From Prochlorococcus marinus XMU1411 (lineage in GTDB: Bacteria; Cyanobacteriota; Cyanobacteriia; PCC-6307; Cyanobiaceae): DNA of 64,000 nucleotides. Below are positions 38,292 through 47,686 of this stretch, in pieces. The notes beneath the pieces are model-generated. The model was not told the origin of the DNA and did no database searches. It saw nothing but the letters and a program-made list of their open reading frames with translations. Position 1 is the stretch's first letter. Each line of letters starts with the position of its first letter. A program made the translations under genes and the position numbers. The stretch is from the NCBI RefSeq assembly GCF_017696075.1, contig NZ_JAAORI010000005.1, positions 20,617-84,616 on the forward strand, in the 5' to 3' direction.

Positions 38292-39941
38292 ATGAATATT
38301 AATTCATTAGAATTTCATGGCATGAATTTGAATTTCGATTTCAAAAAATTAAATAAAAATAATTACCACAGAAACCACTATGGGAAAATTCTTACTGTAA
38401 GACTTCCATGTAATCCAATATTTCCAATAGGGCCTATTTATTTGGCAGATCATATTCATAAGTGTTTCCCTGACATAGAGCAGCAGTTTATTGATCTAGC
38501 AATAATTCCATCTAATAAAGTTTCCAAATATTTATGTAGAAAAATTGATCAATTTAGACCTCATTTAATTATCTTCTCATGGAGAGACATTCAAATTTAT
38601 GCACCAGTCGATGGCAGAAGTGGCAATCCTCTACAAAATTCTTTTGAGGTTTTCTACTCAAAAAATTTATTTAAAAAAATTAGAGGTTCTTGGGGCGGAT
38701 TAAAATTAATTGCATCTCACTATGGAGAAATATATAGAAATACCTCATTAGTCAAGACAGGACTAAAAAGAGCACAAAAATACAACAAAGACATAAAACT
38801 AATATTAGGAGGTGGAGCGGTTAGTGTTTTCTATGAACAATTAGGAAATCTACTTCCAAAAGGAACAGTAATTTCAGTTGGAGAAGGAGAAAATCTTATA
38901 CAAAAAATTATTAAGGGGGATTCGATAGAAGAAGAAAGATGTTATCTTGCTGGACAAAAACCACGGAACAAATTAATACATGAACAACCTTTGGGTACTG
39001 TTAAAACTGCCTGCAACTATAAATACATTAAATCAATATGGCCTGAATTCGATTGGTACATAGAAGGTGGAGATTACTATGTAGGAGTGCAAACGAAAAG
39101 AGGTTGTCCTCATAATTGTTGTTTCTGTGTTTATACGGTTGTAGAAGGCAAGCAAGTTCGTGTTAACCCTGTTAACGAAATTATCAAAGAAATGAAGCAA
39201 TTATATGACTTAGGAGTAAGGGGATTTTGGTTCACAGATGCGCAGTTTATTCCAGCCAAAAAACATATTGAAGATGCAAAAAATCTTTTGCAAGCTATTA
39301 AAGATCAAGGCTGGAACGACATTAATTGGGCTGCATATATTAGAGCAGATAATATTGATGCTGAGCTAGCACAGCTTATGGTTGATACAGGAATGAGTTA
39401 TTTTGAGATAGGTATTACTTCAGGATCTCAAGAACTTGTAAGAAAAATGAGATTAGCATATGACCTGAAAACGGTATTAAATAATTGCAGAATGCTAGTT
39501 AAATCAGGTTTCAAAAATCATGTTTCAGTAAATTATTCATTTAATGTTTTTGATGAAACGCCAAGCACCATAAGACAAACTATTGCGTACCATAGAGAAT
39601 TAGAAAATATTTTTGGCAAGGGCTTAGTTGACCCAGCTATATTCTTCATAGGTTTACAACCACATACTCTTCTTGAGAAATACGCCTTAGATCATAAAAT
39701 TTTGAAGCCAAACTATAATCCAATGAGCATGATGCCCTGGACAGCAAGAAAACTTTTATGGAATCCAGGCTCTTTAGGTAAAAAACTTGGTCAAGTTTGC
39801 TTAGAAGCTTTTGAAAATAAAGAAGATGAATTTGGTAAAACAGTTATCAACATTCTTGAAAGAGAATATGGGAAATCCCCTCTAAAAGAATCTTTAAAAG
39901 TTCGTCCTCTATCTGAAAGGAAATTAGTACACTCTAAATAA
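38292..39941 (+). CDS. B12-binding-type radical SAM protein
   Basis: 549 residues. Cys272, Cys276 and Cys279 in CPHNCCFC bind the SAM-cleaving 4Fe-4S cluster. The N-terminal 230 residues have the Rossmann-like shape of the cobalamin-binding domain seen in such enzymes (ADHIHKCFPDIEQQFIDL, LILGGGAVSVF), though the usual DxHxxG histidine motif is not evident, so cobalamin binding is doubtful. ARKLLWNPGSLGKKLG marks the C-terminal part. Reaction unknown; relatives carry out methylations, cyclisations or methylthiolations. It stands 78 bases after the GT2 gene in the same direction and converges on clpS with a 9-base gap. Confidence 0.83.
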   Translation: MNINSLEFHGMNLNFDFKKLNKNNYHRNHYGKILTVRLPCNPIFPIGPIYLADHIHKCFPDIEQQFIDLAIIPSNKVSKYLCRKIDQFRPHLIIFSWRDIQIYAPVDGRSGNPLQNSFEVFYSKNLFKKIRGSWGGLKLIASHYGEIYRNTSLVKTGLKRAQKYNKDIKLILGGGAVSVFYEQLGNLLPKGTVISVGEGENLIQKIIKGDSIEEERCYLAGQKPRNKLIHEQPLGTVKTACNYKYIKSIWPEFDWYIEGGDYYVGVQTKRGCPHNCCFCVYTVVEGKQVRVNPVNEIIKEMKQLYDLGVRGFWFTDAQFIPAKKHIEDAKNLLQAIKDQGWNDINWAAYIRADNIDAELAQLMVDTGMSYFEIGITSGSQELVRKMRLAYDLKTVLNNCRMLVKSGFKNHVSVNYSFNVFDETPSTIRQTIAYHRELENIFGKGLVDPAIFFIGLQPHTLLEKYALDHKILKPNYNPMSMMPWTARKLLWNPGSLGKKLGQVCLEAFENKEDEFGKTVINILEREYGKSPLKESLKVRPLSERKLVHSK

Positions 39942-39950
39942 ATTTAAACG

Positions 39951-40271
39951 TTAGCAATCTTCTTTCTCGATTGAACTAGAAATACCTTTTGATTTTAATG
40001 ATTCTGAATAGAATTCTGCGGGCTCTAAATCACAAACAATTACCAAACCGATACCTGTATTATGTGCCTCTAGCATTATTGCAATAGCATCTTGCTCGCT
40101 TAATTGCGGAACAACCTCTCTTAGTGAAATAGTGACATACTCCATTGAATTAACAGGATCATTATGAAGTAGGACCTTATATTTTGGAGATTTATTTTTT
40201 AACTCAGCAGGTTTCTTTTCAATTACTGCTGAATTATTATTGACACTTTGTTCCAGCTTTATAGATAACAT
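39951..40271 (-). CDS. clpS: ATP-dependent Clp protease adaptor ClpS
   Basis: 106 residues. KYKVLLHNDPVNSMEYV near 31-47 is the ClpS signature with the Asn-Asp pair that binds the alpha-amino group of N-degron substrates; AHNTGIGLVIVC near 89-100 and the nearby Glu contact ClpC. It delivers N-end-rule substrates to ClpC/ClpP. Cyanobacteria often have two ClpS proteins; which one this is was not determined. Downstream of dapL on the same strand (32-base gap). Confidence 0.92.
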   Translation of the reverse strand: MLSIKLEQSVNNNSAVIEKKPAELKNKSPKYKVLLHNDPVNSMEYVTISLREVVPQLSEQDAIAIMLEAHNTGIGLVIVCDLEPAEFYSESLKSKGISSSIEKEDC

Positions 40272-40303
40272 TAAATTTTTAGAAATCTAAATGGTAATTA
40301 TCA

Positions 40304-41530
40304 TTATATATTAATTATTCTTTCCATGGCATCAATAACATTCGATCGTGAGTTAAATGCTGATAAACGAAAATAACCCTCTCCAGACAATCCAAATCCG
40401 CTACCAGGAGTTCCCACAACACTAACTTTTTGAAGAAGAAAATCAAAAAAATCCCAAGATGTCATTTTATCAGGAACTTTAATCCATATATACGGAGCAT
40501 TGTCTCCACCGTACACTTTATAACCTGCAGTTTGAAGTTTATTTTTCATAATTTTTGCATTTTCCATATAAAAATCAATTAAACCTTGTACCTCTATCTT
40601 CCCTTCAGGGGAAAAAACAGCCTCTGCTCCCCTCTGAACAATGTAGCTAACTCCATTAAATTTTGTTGATTGGCGCCTATTCCAAAGAGGCCATAAGTCT
40701 ATTTCCTCATTTGTTGAGCTTAAACCTGAAAGGTTTTTAGGTATGACTGTATAAGCACATCTTACTCCTGTAAATCCTGCATTCTTTGAAAAAGATCTAA
40801 ATTCAATAGCACAGTCCTTTGCTCCCTCAATCTCATATATTGAATGCGGAATATCCTTATCTTGAATAAATGCTTCATAAGCTGCATCAAAAAGGATTAA
40901 AGATTTGTTTTGAAGAGCATAATCAACCCACTTTTTCAATCCTTCATTAGTGATTGTTGCCCCAGTAGGATTATTTGGAAAACAAAGATATAGAATATCC
41001 ACTTTATTTTTAGGTAGTTCTGGTAAAAAATTATTTTCCTCGTTTATTGCAAGATAGGTTAATCCCTGATAAGTTCCATTTTCGAGGGCATCTCCAGTTC
41101 TGCCCGTCATAACATTACTATCTACATAAACAGGGTAAACAGGATCCGTTACCGCAATTGAATTATCTTTGCCGAGAATATCTAAAATATTACTACTATC
41201 GCATTTCGATCCATCGGAAACAAAGATTTCTTCAGGTGAAATTTTGCAACCTCTTGCAATAAAGTCATGCTCAGAAATTTTTTCTCTAAGCCAGGAATAA
41301 CCCTGTTCTGGTCCATAACCCTTAAAACCACTGGTTGTTCCCATTTCATTTAAAGCTTTACCCATAGCATCTCTACATGCTTTAGGTAATGGTTCTGTAA
41401 CATCTCCTATACCAAGCTTAATTAAATCACAACTATTATTTGATTGAGAATATAATTTTACTCTTTTAGCAATTTCAGGAAATAAATAACCAGCTTTGAG
41501 TTTTAAATAATTTTCGTTAACTTGAACCAC
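40304..41530 (-). CDS. dapL: LL-diaminopimelate aminotransferase
   Basis: PLP enzyme that converts tetrahydrodipicolinate straight to LL-diaminopimelate for lysine and peptidoglycan, the cyanobacterial/plant route. 408 residues. [11 protein letters not shown] near 39-49 and [14 protein letters not shown] near 75 are DapL-typical; CFPNNPTGA near 183 is the aminotransferase Asn segment; and [12 protein letters not shown] near 248-259 holds the Schiff-base lysine. The start is GTG at 41528-41530. Codons 55-61 (AMGKALN) coincide with a 20-bp sequence that recurs in the rne leader. Confidence 0.95.
   Translation of the reverse strand: MVQVNENYLKLKAGYLFPEIAKRVKLYSQSNNSCDLIKLGIGDVTEPLPKACRDAMGKALNEMGTTSGFKGYGPEQGYSWLREKISEHDFIARGCKISPEEIFVSDGSKCDSSNILDILGKDNSIAVTDPVYPVYVDSNVMTGRTGDALENGTYQGLTYLAINEENNFLPELPKNKVDILYLCFPNNPTGATITNEGLKKWVDYALQNKSLILFDAAYEAFIQDKDIPHSIYEIEGAKDCAIEFRSFSKNAGFTGVRCAYTVIPKNLSGLSSTNEEIDLWPLWNRRQSTKFNGVSYIVQRGAEAVFSPEGKIEVQGLIDFYMENAKIMKNKLQTAGYKVYGGDNAPYIWIKVPDKMTSWDFFDFLLQKVSVVGTPGSGFGLSGEGYFRLSAFNSRSNVIDAMERIINI
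41346..41370 (+). repeat. Copy A of a 20-25 bp direct repeat (inside dapL)
   Basis: TAAAGCTTTACCCATAGCAT at 41351-41370 is identical to 41674-41693; with five bases more upstream the match is 24 of 25. Here it is the non-coding strand of dapL codons near 55-63. The first ten bases are themselves a palindrome (TAAAGCTTTA). Confidence 0.95.
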
Positions 41531-41820
41531 TTTAAATAAAAAATTTAATCATTAATTAGGATAATTGATTAACGTGCCTTAGTGGTAAATAGATGTTAAT
41601 ATTATTGTAGTTATGATTCAATAATTAGTTAATCATAGCTATGAATTCAATTTCAAATAGTTTGAAAGTCATCTAAAGCTTTACCCATAGCATAATCCGA
41701 TTCCTATTAACTTAATTTAAAAGTAATAAATACTAGCTAAATAACTGCTCTTTTAAGAGGTATAAGTTAAATATTTCTTTAGAAGATTTTCAAAATTTCC
41801 AACCATTCAGAATTAATAAT
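41531..41820 (+). promoter_or_regulatory. rne leader / dapL-rne divergent spacer
   Basis: 290 bases without a useful reading frame between the divergent dapL and rne starts. It must hold the dapL promoter and the promoter and 5' leader of rne. A long leader is expected, because RNase E genes are commonly autoregulated through their 5' untranslated RNA. The only standout element is the 20-bp repeat copy at 41674-41693. No tRNA or other structured RNA was recognised. Confidence 0.5.
41669..41693 (+). repeat. Copy B of the 20-25 bp direct repeat (rne leader)
   Basis: Matches 41346-41370 at 24 of 25 positions, 20 of them consecutive. It lies about 130 bases before the rne ATG. A plus-strand transcript covering it would be complementary to dapL mRNA, which is made from the minus strand. 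Confidence 0.95.
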
Positions 41821-43641
41821 ATGTCTCAGCAAATTATCATCGCTGAGCAGGCTCGAATTGCAGCACTACTCACAGATGATCGAGTTGATGAATTAATCGT
41901 CGCAAAAGGTCAATATCAAATTGGCGATATTTTCTTAGGAACAGTTGAAAATGTTCTGCCTGGGATTGATGCTGCTTTCATTGATATTGGTGAAAGTGCT
42001 AAAAATGGATTCATCCACGTATCAGATCTAGGTCCATTAAGACTTAAAAAAGGAATAATGGGAATCACTGAATTACTTGAACCAAAACAAAAAGTTCTAG
42101 TACAAGTAATGAAGGAACCGACAGGATCTAAAGGGCCTAGACTCACAGGAAGTATTTCAATACCTGGAAAATATTTGATATTACAGCCATATGGTCAAGG
42201 CGTAAATATTTCTAGGAAAATAAATTCAGAAGCAGAAAGAAGCCGTTTAAAAGCTCTTGGGGTTTTAATAAAACCACCTAGTACAGGTTTACTTTTTAGA
42301 ACAGAAGCTGAAAAGATAAAAGAAGAAATACTTATTGAAGATTTAGAAAATTTAATTCAACAATGGGAGAACATTTTAAAAGTTTCTGAGACTTCTAATC
42401 CACCAAATTTAATAAAAAGAGATGATGATTTCTCTCTTAAGATTTTAAGAGATCATATTAAACTAACAACTAAAAGAATAATTATCGATAGCAAATTCTC
42501 AGTTGAAAAAGCAAAGGATTTTTTAATAAATCATGAATCTCATGTAAATATTGAATTTCACGATAACGAATTAAATGAACATATTTTAGAAAAATATGAA
42601 ATTAATAAAACAATTCAAAAAGCTCTGCAACCAAGAGTAGATCTTCCTTCAGGAGGTTATATAATTATTGAACCAACCGAAGCTCTTACTGTAATTGATG
42701 TAAACTCTGGATCGTTTACAAGATCTGCCAACTCAAGACAAACTGTTTTGTGGACCAATTGCGAAGCAGCAGTTGAAATTTCAAGACAGATGAAATTAAG
42801 AAATATTGGTGGGGTCATCGTAGTAGATTTTATTGATATGGAATCCAGAAGAGATCAATTCCAATTACTTGAACACTTTACTTCGGCAATAAAAGATGAT
42901 TCTGCAAGACCTCAGATAGCTCAGCTTACTGAATTAGGTTTGGTTGAATTAACTAGAAAAAGACAAGGTCAAAATATATATGAATTATTCAGTAAAAAAT
43001 GTTCTACGTGCAATGGTATTGGCCATGTAGAAAATCAATTCAATGAAGAAATATCTAATCTTCAAATTAAAAACTTTGAAGAAAAAAATAATAAATCAAA
43101 TATCTCAAAGTCATTGAATATAGATAATTCTCAATCACCTGATAAGAAGGAGAAAATAGTTGAAAAAGAATCTCTTAACCCCAAGAGCCTTAATAAGGAG
43201 AATTCTTCTAATAAAAAAGATATTGATAATGATAATTTGAACTCATTAAATTCAAAAGAAAAAAATATAATTACTGTTGATCTTACTAATGACGAAAAAA
43301 TTGTTTTTAGTCAGTTAGGTATAAACCCACTCATAAAATTAGGAAAAGAATATCTCTCTAGCAATAATTTTGTCCTCTTAACAGACAATAATAATAAAAA
43401 AGAAGAAAATTTAGATAATAAAAAAACACAATCAAAACAAGTAAAAAAAGTTAAAAAATCTGAAAAAGAAGAAGAGATTAAGATTAATATTGAGGCAAAT
43501 CCAAATTACAAAGATAAATCAGAAAAAACTAATGAAATTGAAGAAGTTTTATTTTTAGAAAAAAAAGATGAAATTGAACTCTCAGATGATTTAAACAATG
43601 CAAGAAAAACAAGAAGAAGATCCTCAGCAAGTATTGAATAA
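41821..43641 (+). CDS. rne: Ribonuclease E
   Basis: 606 residues. S1 domain at about 37-118 ([28 protein letters not shown]), the RNase-E/G catalytic domain with [11 protein letters not shown] near 297-307 and VVDFIDM near 338, and the zinc-link CSTC near 395-398. The C-terminal 200 residues are Lys/Glu/Asn-rich and disordered, much shorter than the enteric degradosome scaffold, and end in an Arg-rich tail (RKTRRRSSA). That tail matches the short C-terminal element that in cyanobacteria is reported to bind polynucleotide phosphorylase. The last 44 bases overlap rnhB. Confidence 0.95.
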   Translation: MSQQIIIAEQARIAALLTDDRVDELIVAKGQYQIGDIFLGTVENVLPGIDAAFIDIGESAKNGFIHVSDLGPLRLKKGIMGITELLEPKQKVLVQVMKEPTGSKGPRLTGSISIPGKYLILQPYGQGVNISRKINSEAERSRLKALGVLIKPPSTGLLFRTEAEKIKEEILIEDLENLIQQWENILKVSETSNPPNLIKRDDDFSLKILRDHIKLTTKRIIIDSKFSVEKAKDFLINHESHVNIEFHDNELNEHILEKYEINKTIQKALQPRVDLPSGGYIIIEPTEALTVIDVNSGSFTRSANSRQTVLWTNCEAAVEISRQMKLRNIGGVIVVDFIDMESRRDQFQLLEHFTSAIKDDSARPQIAQLTELGLVELTRKRQGQNIYELFSKKCSTCNGIGHVENQFNEEISNLQIKNFEEKNNKSNISKSLNIDNSQSPDKKEKIVEKESLNPKSLNKENSSNKKDIDNDNLNSLNSKEKNIITVDLTNDEKIVFSQLGINPLIKLGKEYLSSNNFVLLTDNNNKKEENLDNKKTQSKQVKKVKKSEKEEEIKINIEANPNYKDKSEKTNEIEEVLFLEKKDEIELSDDLNNARKTRRRSSASIE

Positions 43642-44215
43642 AGTACCCGAAGTTGGACTAGATGAAGTTGGAAGGGGGGCAGTTTTTGGTCCAGTTTTTT
43701 CAGCAGTTGTCGTATTAACTGAAAAAAATAAATTTACCTTAGAAAAATTTGGGGTTATGGATAGTAAAAAATTAACTCACAAAAAAAGAACATTACTTAT
43801 GCCTAAAATTTTATTGCTTTCTTCAGATTATGGTATCGGGCAATCCTCAGTAAGAGAAATAGATAAGTTAGGTATAAGAGTCGCGACAGAACTTTCAATG
43901 ATAAGAGCTTTAAATAAATTAAAAGAGAAGCCAGCTGAATTAAAAATTGATGGCCCTTTATTATTAAGACCATGGAAGGGAATTCAGGAAAACATAGTAG
44001 CTGGAGACTCAAAGTTTATCTCAATAGCTTCAGCAAGCATAGTTGCAAAAGTATCTCGCGACAATCTAATGGAGAGATTAGAAAAACAATACTCAGGATA
44101 CCTGATATTTAAAAATAAGGGTTACGGTACTAGAGAACATCTTTCAGTCATCAAAAAAAATGGAATTACTAAACTTCATAGGATAAGTTTTTTAAAAAAA
44201 TCAAATCTTGTTTAA
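43598..44215 (+). CDS. rnhB: Ribonuclease HII
   Basis: Removes RNA from RNA-DNA hybrids and single ribonucleotides from DNA. 205 residues. [14 protein letters not shown] near 20-33 carries the first catalytic Asp and Glu, IDGPLLL near 117 another Asp region, and [14 protein letters not shown] near 141-154 the last. The ATG at 43598 overlaps rne by 44 bases; a TTG at 43634-43636 would give a protein starting just before the catalytic motif and is a real alternative. Convergent with the DUF1997 gene, overlapping 15 bases. Confidence 0.93.
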   Translation: MQEKQEEDPQQVLNKVPEVGLDEVGRGAVFGPVFSAVVVLTEKNKFTLEKFGVMDSKKLTHKKRTLLMPKILLLSSDYGIGQSSVREIDKLGIRVATELSMIRALNKLKEKPAELKIDGPLLLRPWKGIQENIVAGDSKFISIASASIVAKVSRDNLMERLEKQYSGYLIFKNKGYGTREHLSVIKKNGITKLHRISFLKKSNLV

Positions 44216-44719
44216 TTCACACCAATCTAAAAAATCTTTAACTAATTGCTGTTGAACTCTTGATTTTATACCTAACAGAATTCCATTTAACACCGAATGA
44301 CCAGTAGATTCCAAAATTTTCTTAGGTACCAGCTTCAGTAAAGGCGGTTGACTTACAGATACTCCAAGAAGTGCCTCTCCTTCTAATCCAATAGAAGTTG
44401 CTTCCAAATTCGCTTTCAAAATAAGATTAAAATCTTCTATCATCCCCAAACCATCCAACGTACTTTCAATGGCGCTCATTTTTAAAATTCCATCTTTATT
44501 TTCTACCGCAATTAAAACGACAGGGTTAATATCTAGTTGAAAAACCTTAAAACTTGTTACTGTATACTTATACCTACCTTCTCCTTCTGGTACTAATTTT
44601 TTGGAGTCAAGCATTGCTCCAACAACTCTTTCTTCTTCCAAAAGATATTTAGAAAGATATTCTTTATTACGTGTTACGGAAAGCTTTAGTTTCTGTTTAG
44701 CATCAAAAGATAATAGCAT
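44201..44719 (-). CDS. DUF1997 family protein
   Basis: 172 residues, soluble, beta-rich with a C-terminal helix. It matches the cyanobacterial/plant-plastid family DUF1997 ([20 protein letters not shown] and [20 protein letters not shown] are typical). Function unknown; the fold is possibly a START/SRPBCC-like lipid or ligand pocket, which is an inference from the beta-helix pattern. The 3' end overlaps rnhB by 15 bases. Divergent from pheA with a 52-base spacer. Confidence 0.8.
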   Translation of the reverse strand: MLLSFDAKQKLKLSVTRNKEYLSKYLLEEERVVGAMLDSKKLVPEGEGRYKYTVTSFKVFQLDINPVVLIAVENKDGILKMSAIESTLDGLGMIEDFNLILKANLEATSIGLEGEALLGVSVSQPPLLKLVPKKILESTGHSVLNGILLGIKSRVQQQLVKDFLDWCELNKI

Positions 44720-44771
44720 TTTCTATATTCCTCCAATGCTTATTTGATCTCTTTTTTTTTTACAATTAATC

Positions 44772-45617
44772 ATGCGCAAACAAGTTGCATATTTAGGTCC
44801 TAAAGGAACATACGCAGAAAAAGCAGCTCATATATTATCAAAGCTTGCCAATTTTCAGACACCTATATTTGTACCATGTAATGGGTTACATTCGGTCATT
44901 AAATCAATAGCGTACAACAATTGTGATGCTGCAGTTGTCCCTATAGAAAATTCCGTAGAAGGAGGAGTTACAGCCACTTTAGATGCTCTATGGAAATTTC
45001 CCGATATATACATCAATAAAGCAATTGTTTTACCCATAAAACATGCATTAATTAGTGATGGAGAACTTTCAAGCATATCAGAAGTATTATCTCATCCTCA
45101 AGCTTTAGCTCAATGTTCAGAATGGTTATCTGAAAATCTTCCTAATGCAATCCCTCTCCCAACAAATTCAACATCAGAAGCTGTAAATATGGTTAAGGGG
45201 AGTAAATTCAGAGCTGCTATCGGTTCAAAAACATTAATTCAAATTGAAGGACTTAAAGAATTAGCCTTTCCAATTAATGATGTTCCAGGTAATTGCACTA
45301 GATTTGTCTTATTGAGTAAGCAGTTAAATTCAAATTTAGCTAATATCTCAAGTTTTGCTTTTTCATTAATATCAAACAAACCTGGTGCTTTGCTTAAAGC
45401 CATAAATAATATTGCAGATTTTGGATTTAATATGAGTAAAATAGAATCTAGACCTTCTAAAAGAGAATTAGGCGAATACATTATCTATATCGACTTAGAA
45501 ATAAATAATCAAAATAACATTAAAAATTTACTTGAATTGAAAAATAAGATTAAACCACTCTGCAATAATTTTGTAGATTTTGGAAATTATTTTTCTGAAA
45601 ATGTTGATCTAGATTAA
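44772..45617 (+). CDS. pheA: Prephenate dehydratase
   Basis: Turns prephenate into phenylpyruvate on the way to phenylalanine. 281 residues, monofunctional, with no chorismate mutase domain. YLGPKGTYAEKAA near 7-19 and PIENSVEGGVTATLD near 57-71 are the catalytic-domain signatures. DVPGNCTRF near 173 contains the usual TRF motif, and residues 195-275 form an ACT domain (KPGALLKAINNIADFGFNMSKIESRPSK) for feedback inhibition by phenylalanine. Convergent with the methyltransferase gene, one base apart. Confidence 0.96.
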   Translation: MRKQVAYLGPKGTYAEKAAHILSKLANFQTPIFVPCNGLHSVIKSIAYNNCDAAVVPIENSVEGGVTATLDALWKFPDIYINKAIVLPIKHALISDGELSSISEVLSHPQALAQCSEWLSENLPNAIPLPTNSTSEAVNMVKGSKFRAAIGSKTLIQIEGLKELAFPINDVPGNCTRFVLLSKQLNSNLANISSFAFSLISNKPGALLKAINNIADFGFNMSKIESRPSKRELGEYIIYIDLEINNQNNIKNLLELKNKIKPLCNNFVDFGNYFSENVDLD

Positions 45618-45618
45618 T

Positions 45619-46554
45619 TTATCCTCTACATTTATAGACTCCAAACTCCATTAAACCTTTTTTAAAAGCCCAATTCATGAGAAGTATTGTTGGAATCTCT
45701 CTAATGGACTTTACTATTGCAAATGGGCCAAGAGACAAAATTGTTAGAGGTCTTCGAATGCCTTCAATAATGGAGTCGTACCATGAAGGATTTGTATAGG
45801 CATTCCAATTTTCAGAAATAACTCTTCCAGCGCTATTTTTATTAGTTCTAAGGATGTTTCCGAATTCATAAATACTAATAAAATTAGGATGTACCCATTG
45901 TTCAAGTAATTGTTTAAGAACTAATTTTTCAAACAATGATGGAGGATTTGCCTCCAGGTCTCTTGAGTTCCAATCAGCCAAAGCTAGATACCCTCCAGGT
46001 CTTAAAGTTCGAAGCATTTCATCTGCAAACCTACTTTTATCATTCATGTGTGCACCAGCTTCAACACTCCAAACCGCATCAAATGATCCATCTGGAAATT
46101 TCAAATCCAAAGCATCCATAACTTGAAAGTTACAATTTAGACCATCAGGAGTAAGTTCTCTTGCTCTTTTTACTTGAGCCTGACTTATTGTAATTGCAGT
46201 AACATTAAACCCATAATATTTTGCAAGAATCCTGGAACTACCACCAATTCCGCAACCTACATCTAGTATTCTTGAACCTTTTGGCAATTTATCTAAACCA
46301 CTCCACTTGACTAATTCATGAACAAATTGAACTTTAGCCTTCCTAAAATCAATATTTTTTTTCCCTGAGGGATAAAAACCCAAATGTATATGTTCTCCCC
46401 ATAACCTTTCAAGTAATTTATCCTGGGTCCAAGCATCATATGCAGAAGCGACTGTACCAGAAGAAATATATTTTCTAGCATTTATTCTCCAGATTATAGT
46501 TAGGACTAGAAATAATAAAATTAATAAAAAAAAAGGGAATAGTAATTCAAACAT
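45619..46554 (-). CDS. MPBQ/MSBQ methyltransferase (Sll0418-like)
   Basis: 311 residues with an N-terminal membrane span (about 4-24), then a class I SAM methyltransferase domain: ILDVGCGIGGSSRILAKYYG near 95-114 and AVWSVEAGAHMNDKSRFADE near 159-178. The layout and the YDAWTQDKLLERLWGEHIHLG stretch match the cyanobacterial enzyme that methylates 2-methyl-6-phytyl- and solanesyl-benzoquinol in tocopherol and plastoquinone synthesis. Gamma-tocopherol methyltransferase is a close relative and cannot be excluded. It abuts the LON-domain gene (stop and start adjacent), so they are co-transcribed. Confidence 0.8.
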   Translation of the reverse strand: MFELLFPFFLLILLFLVLTIIWRINARKYISSGTVASAYDAWTQDKLLERLWGEHIHLGFYPSGKKNIDFRKAKVQFVHELVKWSGLDKLPKGSRILDVGCGIGGSSRILAKYYGFNVTAITISQAQVKRARELTPDGLNCNFQVMDALDLKFPDGSFDAVWSVEAGAHMNDKSRFADEMLRTLRPGGYLALADWNSRDLEANPPSLFEKLVLKQLLEQWVHPNFISIYEFGNILRTNKNSAGRVISENWNAYTNPSWYDSIIEGIRRPLTILSLGPFAIVKSIREIPTILLMNWAFKKGLMEFGVYKCRG

Positions 46555-47211
46555 TTAATCTTCTTTTATATTAGGAAAACTTTCTTTTAATGCTGTTCTT
46601 GCTGCAAGTTGTTTTCTTGTATGATCAAGCATTTCATATTCTCTTTGTAAACGAGTAAAAGTATTTCTTTCCTCAAGAAGTCTTTGCTGTTCTTCCGCAA
46701 CAGGACCGCCCAAATGAGCACCTATCCAAAATGATAAATCTATTGGGCTGTCAGGTAATTTATCAGGTAGATTTTTCTTAGTATTTGTCAATTTACTTGT
46801 TAGATTAATGACATCACTAAGTGCTACTTTTACAGAATCTTTTAGAGAATCTAATTTTTGAAGGTCATCAATATTATCATCACAAATCCAACTAACCATC
46901 GCGGAGCAAAATGGAGTGGAACGTATGATTTCTAAGACTTGAAATCTTTGTTGTCCAAGGGTGATGATATTACTTCTACCATCTTCAGAGGTCTGATGTT
47001 TTATCACTTGAGCACAACAACCTACATTAGCCATACTTTTAGTAGTTGGATCCCATTTAATAACCCCAAACATTGAATCACTTTCAAGAACAGATTGAAG
47101 CATGATCCTATATCTAGATTCAAAAATATGTAAAGGCAATATTTCTTGAGGAAAAAGGACTACCTCTGGCAAAGGAAATATAGGTAATTCCCTTACAGAG
47201 AGCTCTCCCAT
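46555..47211 (-). CDS. LON substrate-binding (N-terminal) domain protein
   Basis: 218 residues. It consists only of the PUA-like LON N-terminal domain (ELPIFPLPEVVLFPQEILPLHIFESRYRIM near 7-36) and a C-terminal helix bundle; the AAA ATPase and the Ser-Lys protease of Lon are absent. Such stand-alone proteins are common in cyanobacteria, and their role (substrate or RNA binding) is unknown. It lies 54 bases after rpsJ on the same strand and directly before the quinol methyltransferase gene. Confidence 0.85.
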   Translation of the reverse strand: MGELSVRELPIFPLPEVVLFPQEILPLHIFESRYRIMLQSVLESDSMFGVIKWDPTTKSMANVGCCAQVIKHQTSEDGRSNIITLGQQRFQVLEIIRSTPFCSAMVSWICDDNIDDLQKLDSLKDSVKVALSDVINLTSKLTNTKKNLPDKLPDSPIDLSFWIGAHLGGPVAEEQQRLLEERNTFTRLQREYEMLDHTRKQLAARTALKESFPNIKED

Positions 47212-47265
47212 TTAAACCTCATCGTTTTTACCATATTAATAAATTTAAGAAGATTTTGGGATTTC

Positions 47266-47586
47266 TTAAAGTTTAACTTCTATATCTACTCCACTAGGAA
47301 GATCTAACTTCATTAAGGCATCAATAGTTTTTGCAGAAGGACTATAAATATCTATTATTCTTCGATGTGTTCTTGTTTCAAAATGCTCTCTAGAATCTTT
47401 ATCAACATGTGGTGATCTCAGGACACAATAAATCTTCCTTTTTGTAGGTAAAGGTATTGGACCTATTGCTGAGGCAGAAGTAGTATCAGCAGTTTGGATT
47501 ATTTTGTCGCAAGATAAATCCAGCATTCTTCTATCAAAAGCTTTGAGCCTTATTCTTATTTTTTGTTGTGCAATTGATGCAGTCAT
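47266..47586 (-). CDS. rpsJ: 30S ribosomal protein S10
   Basis: 106 residues, with the typical loop-containing small-subunit protein sequence [15 protein letters not shown] and [21 protein letters not shown]10 also serves as NusE in antitermination. It follows tuf rather than heading an S10 operon, as in other cyanobacteria and plastids. A perfect 8-bp hairpin lies 23-46 bases upstream of the start. Confidence 0.96.
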   Translation of the reverse strand: MTASIAQQKIRIRLKAFDRRMLDLSCDKIIQTADTTSASAIGPIPLPTKRKIYCVLRSPHVDKDSREHFETRTHRRIIDIYSPSAKTIDALMKLDLPSGVDIEVKL

Positions 47587-47608
47587 AGTTTCAAATAACT
47601 TCTAGTGG

Positions 47609-47632
47609 AGGGTCATTGATTAGAATGACCCT
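47609..47632 (-). promoter_or_regulatory. Hairpin between tuf and rpsJ
   Basis: AGGGTCAT (47609-47616) and ATGACCCT (47625-47632) form a perfect 8-bp stem with an 8-base loop, GC-rich for this genome. Read on the minus strand it is followed by CCACTAG and not by a T run, so a factor-independent terminator is unlikely. It suits an mRNA processing or stability element separating tuf from rpsJ, or a ribosomal-protein feedback site. Confidence 0.55.
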
Positions 47633-47686
47633 TATCCATAAACCTATATTAGATGATTGAGGTTAAATTTTTAAAATTCAAATATA

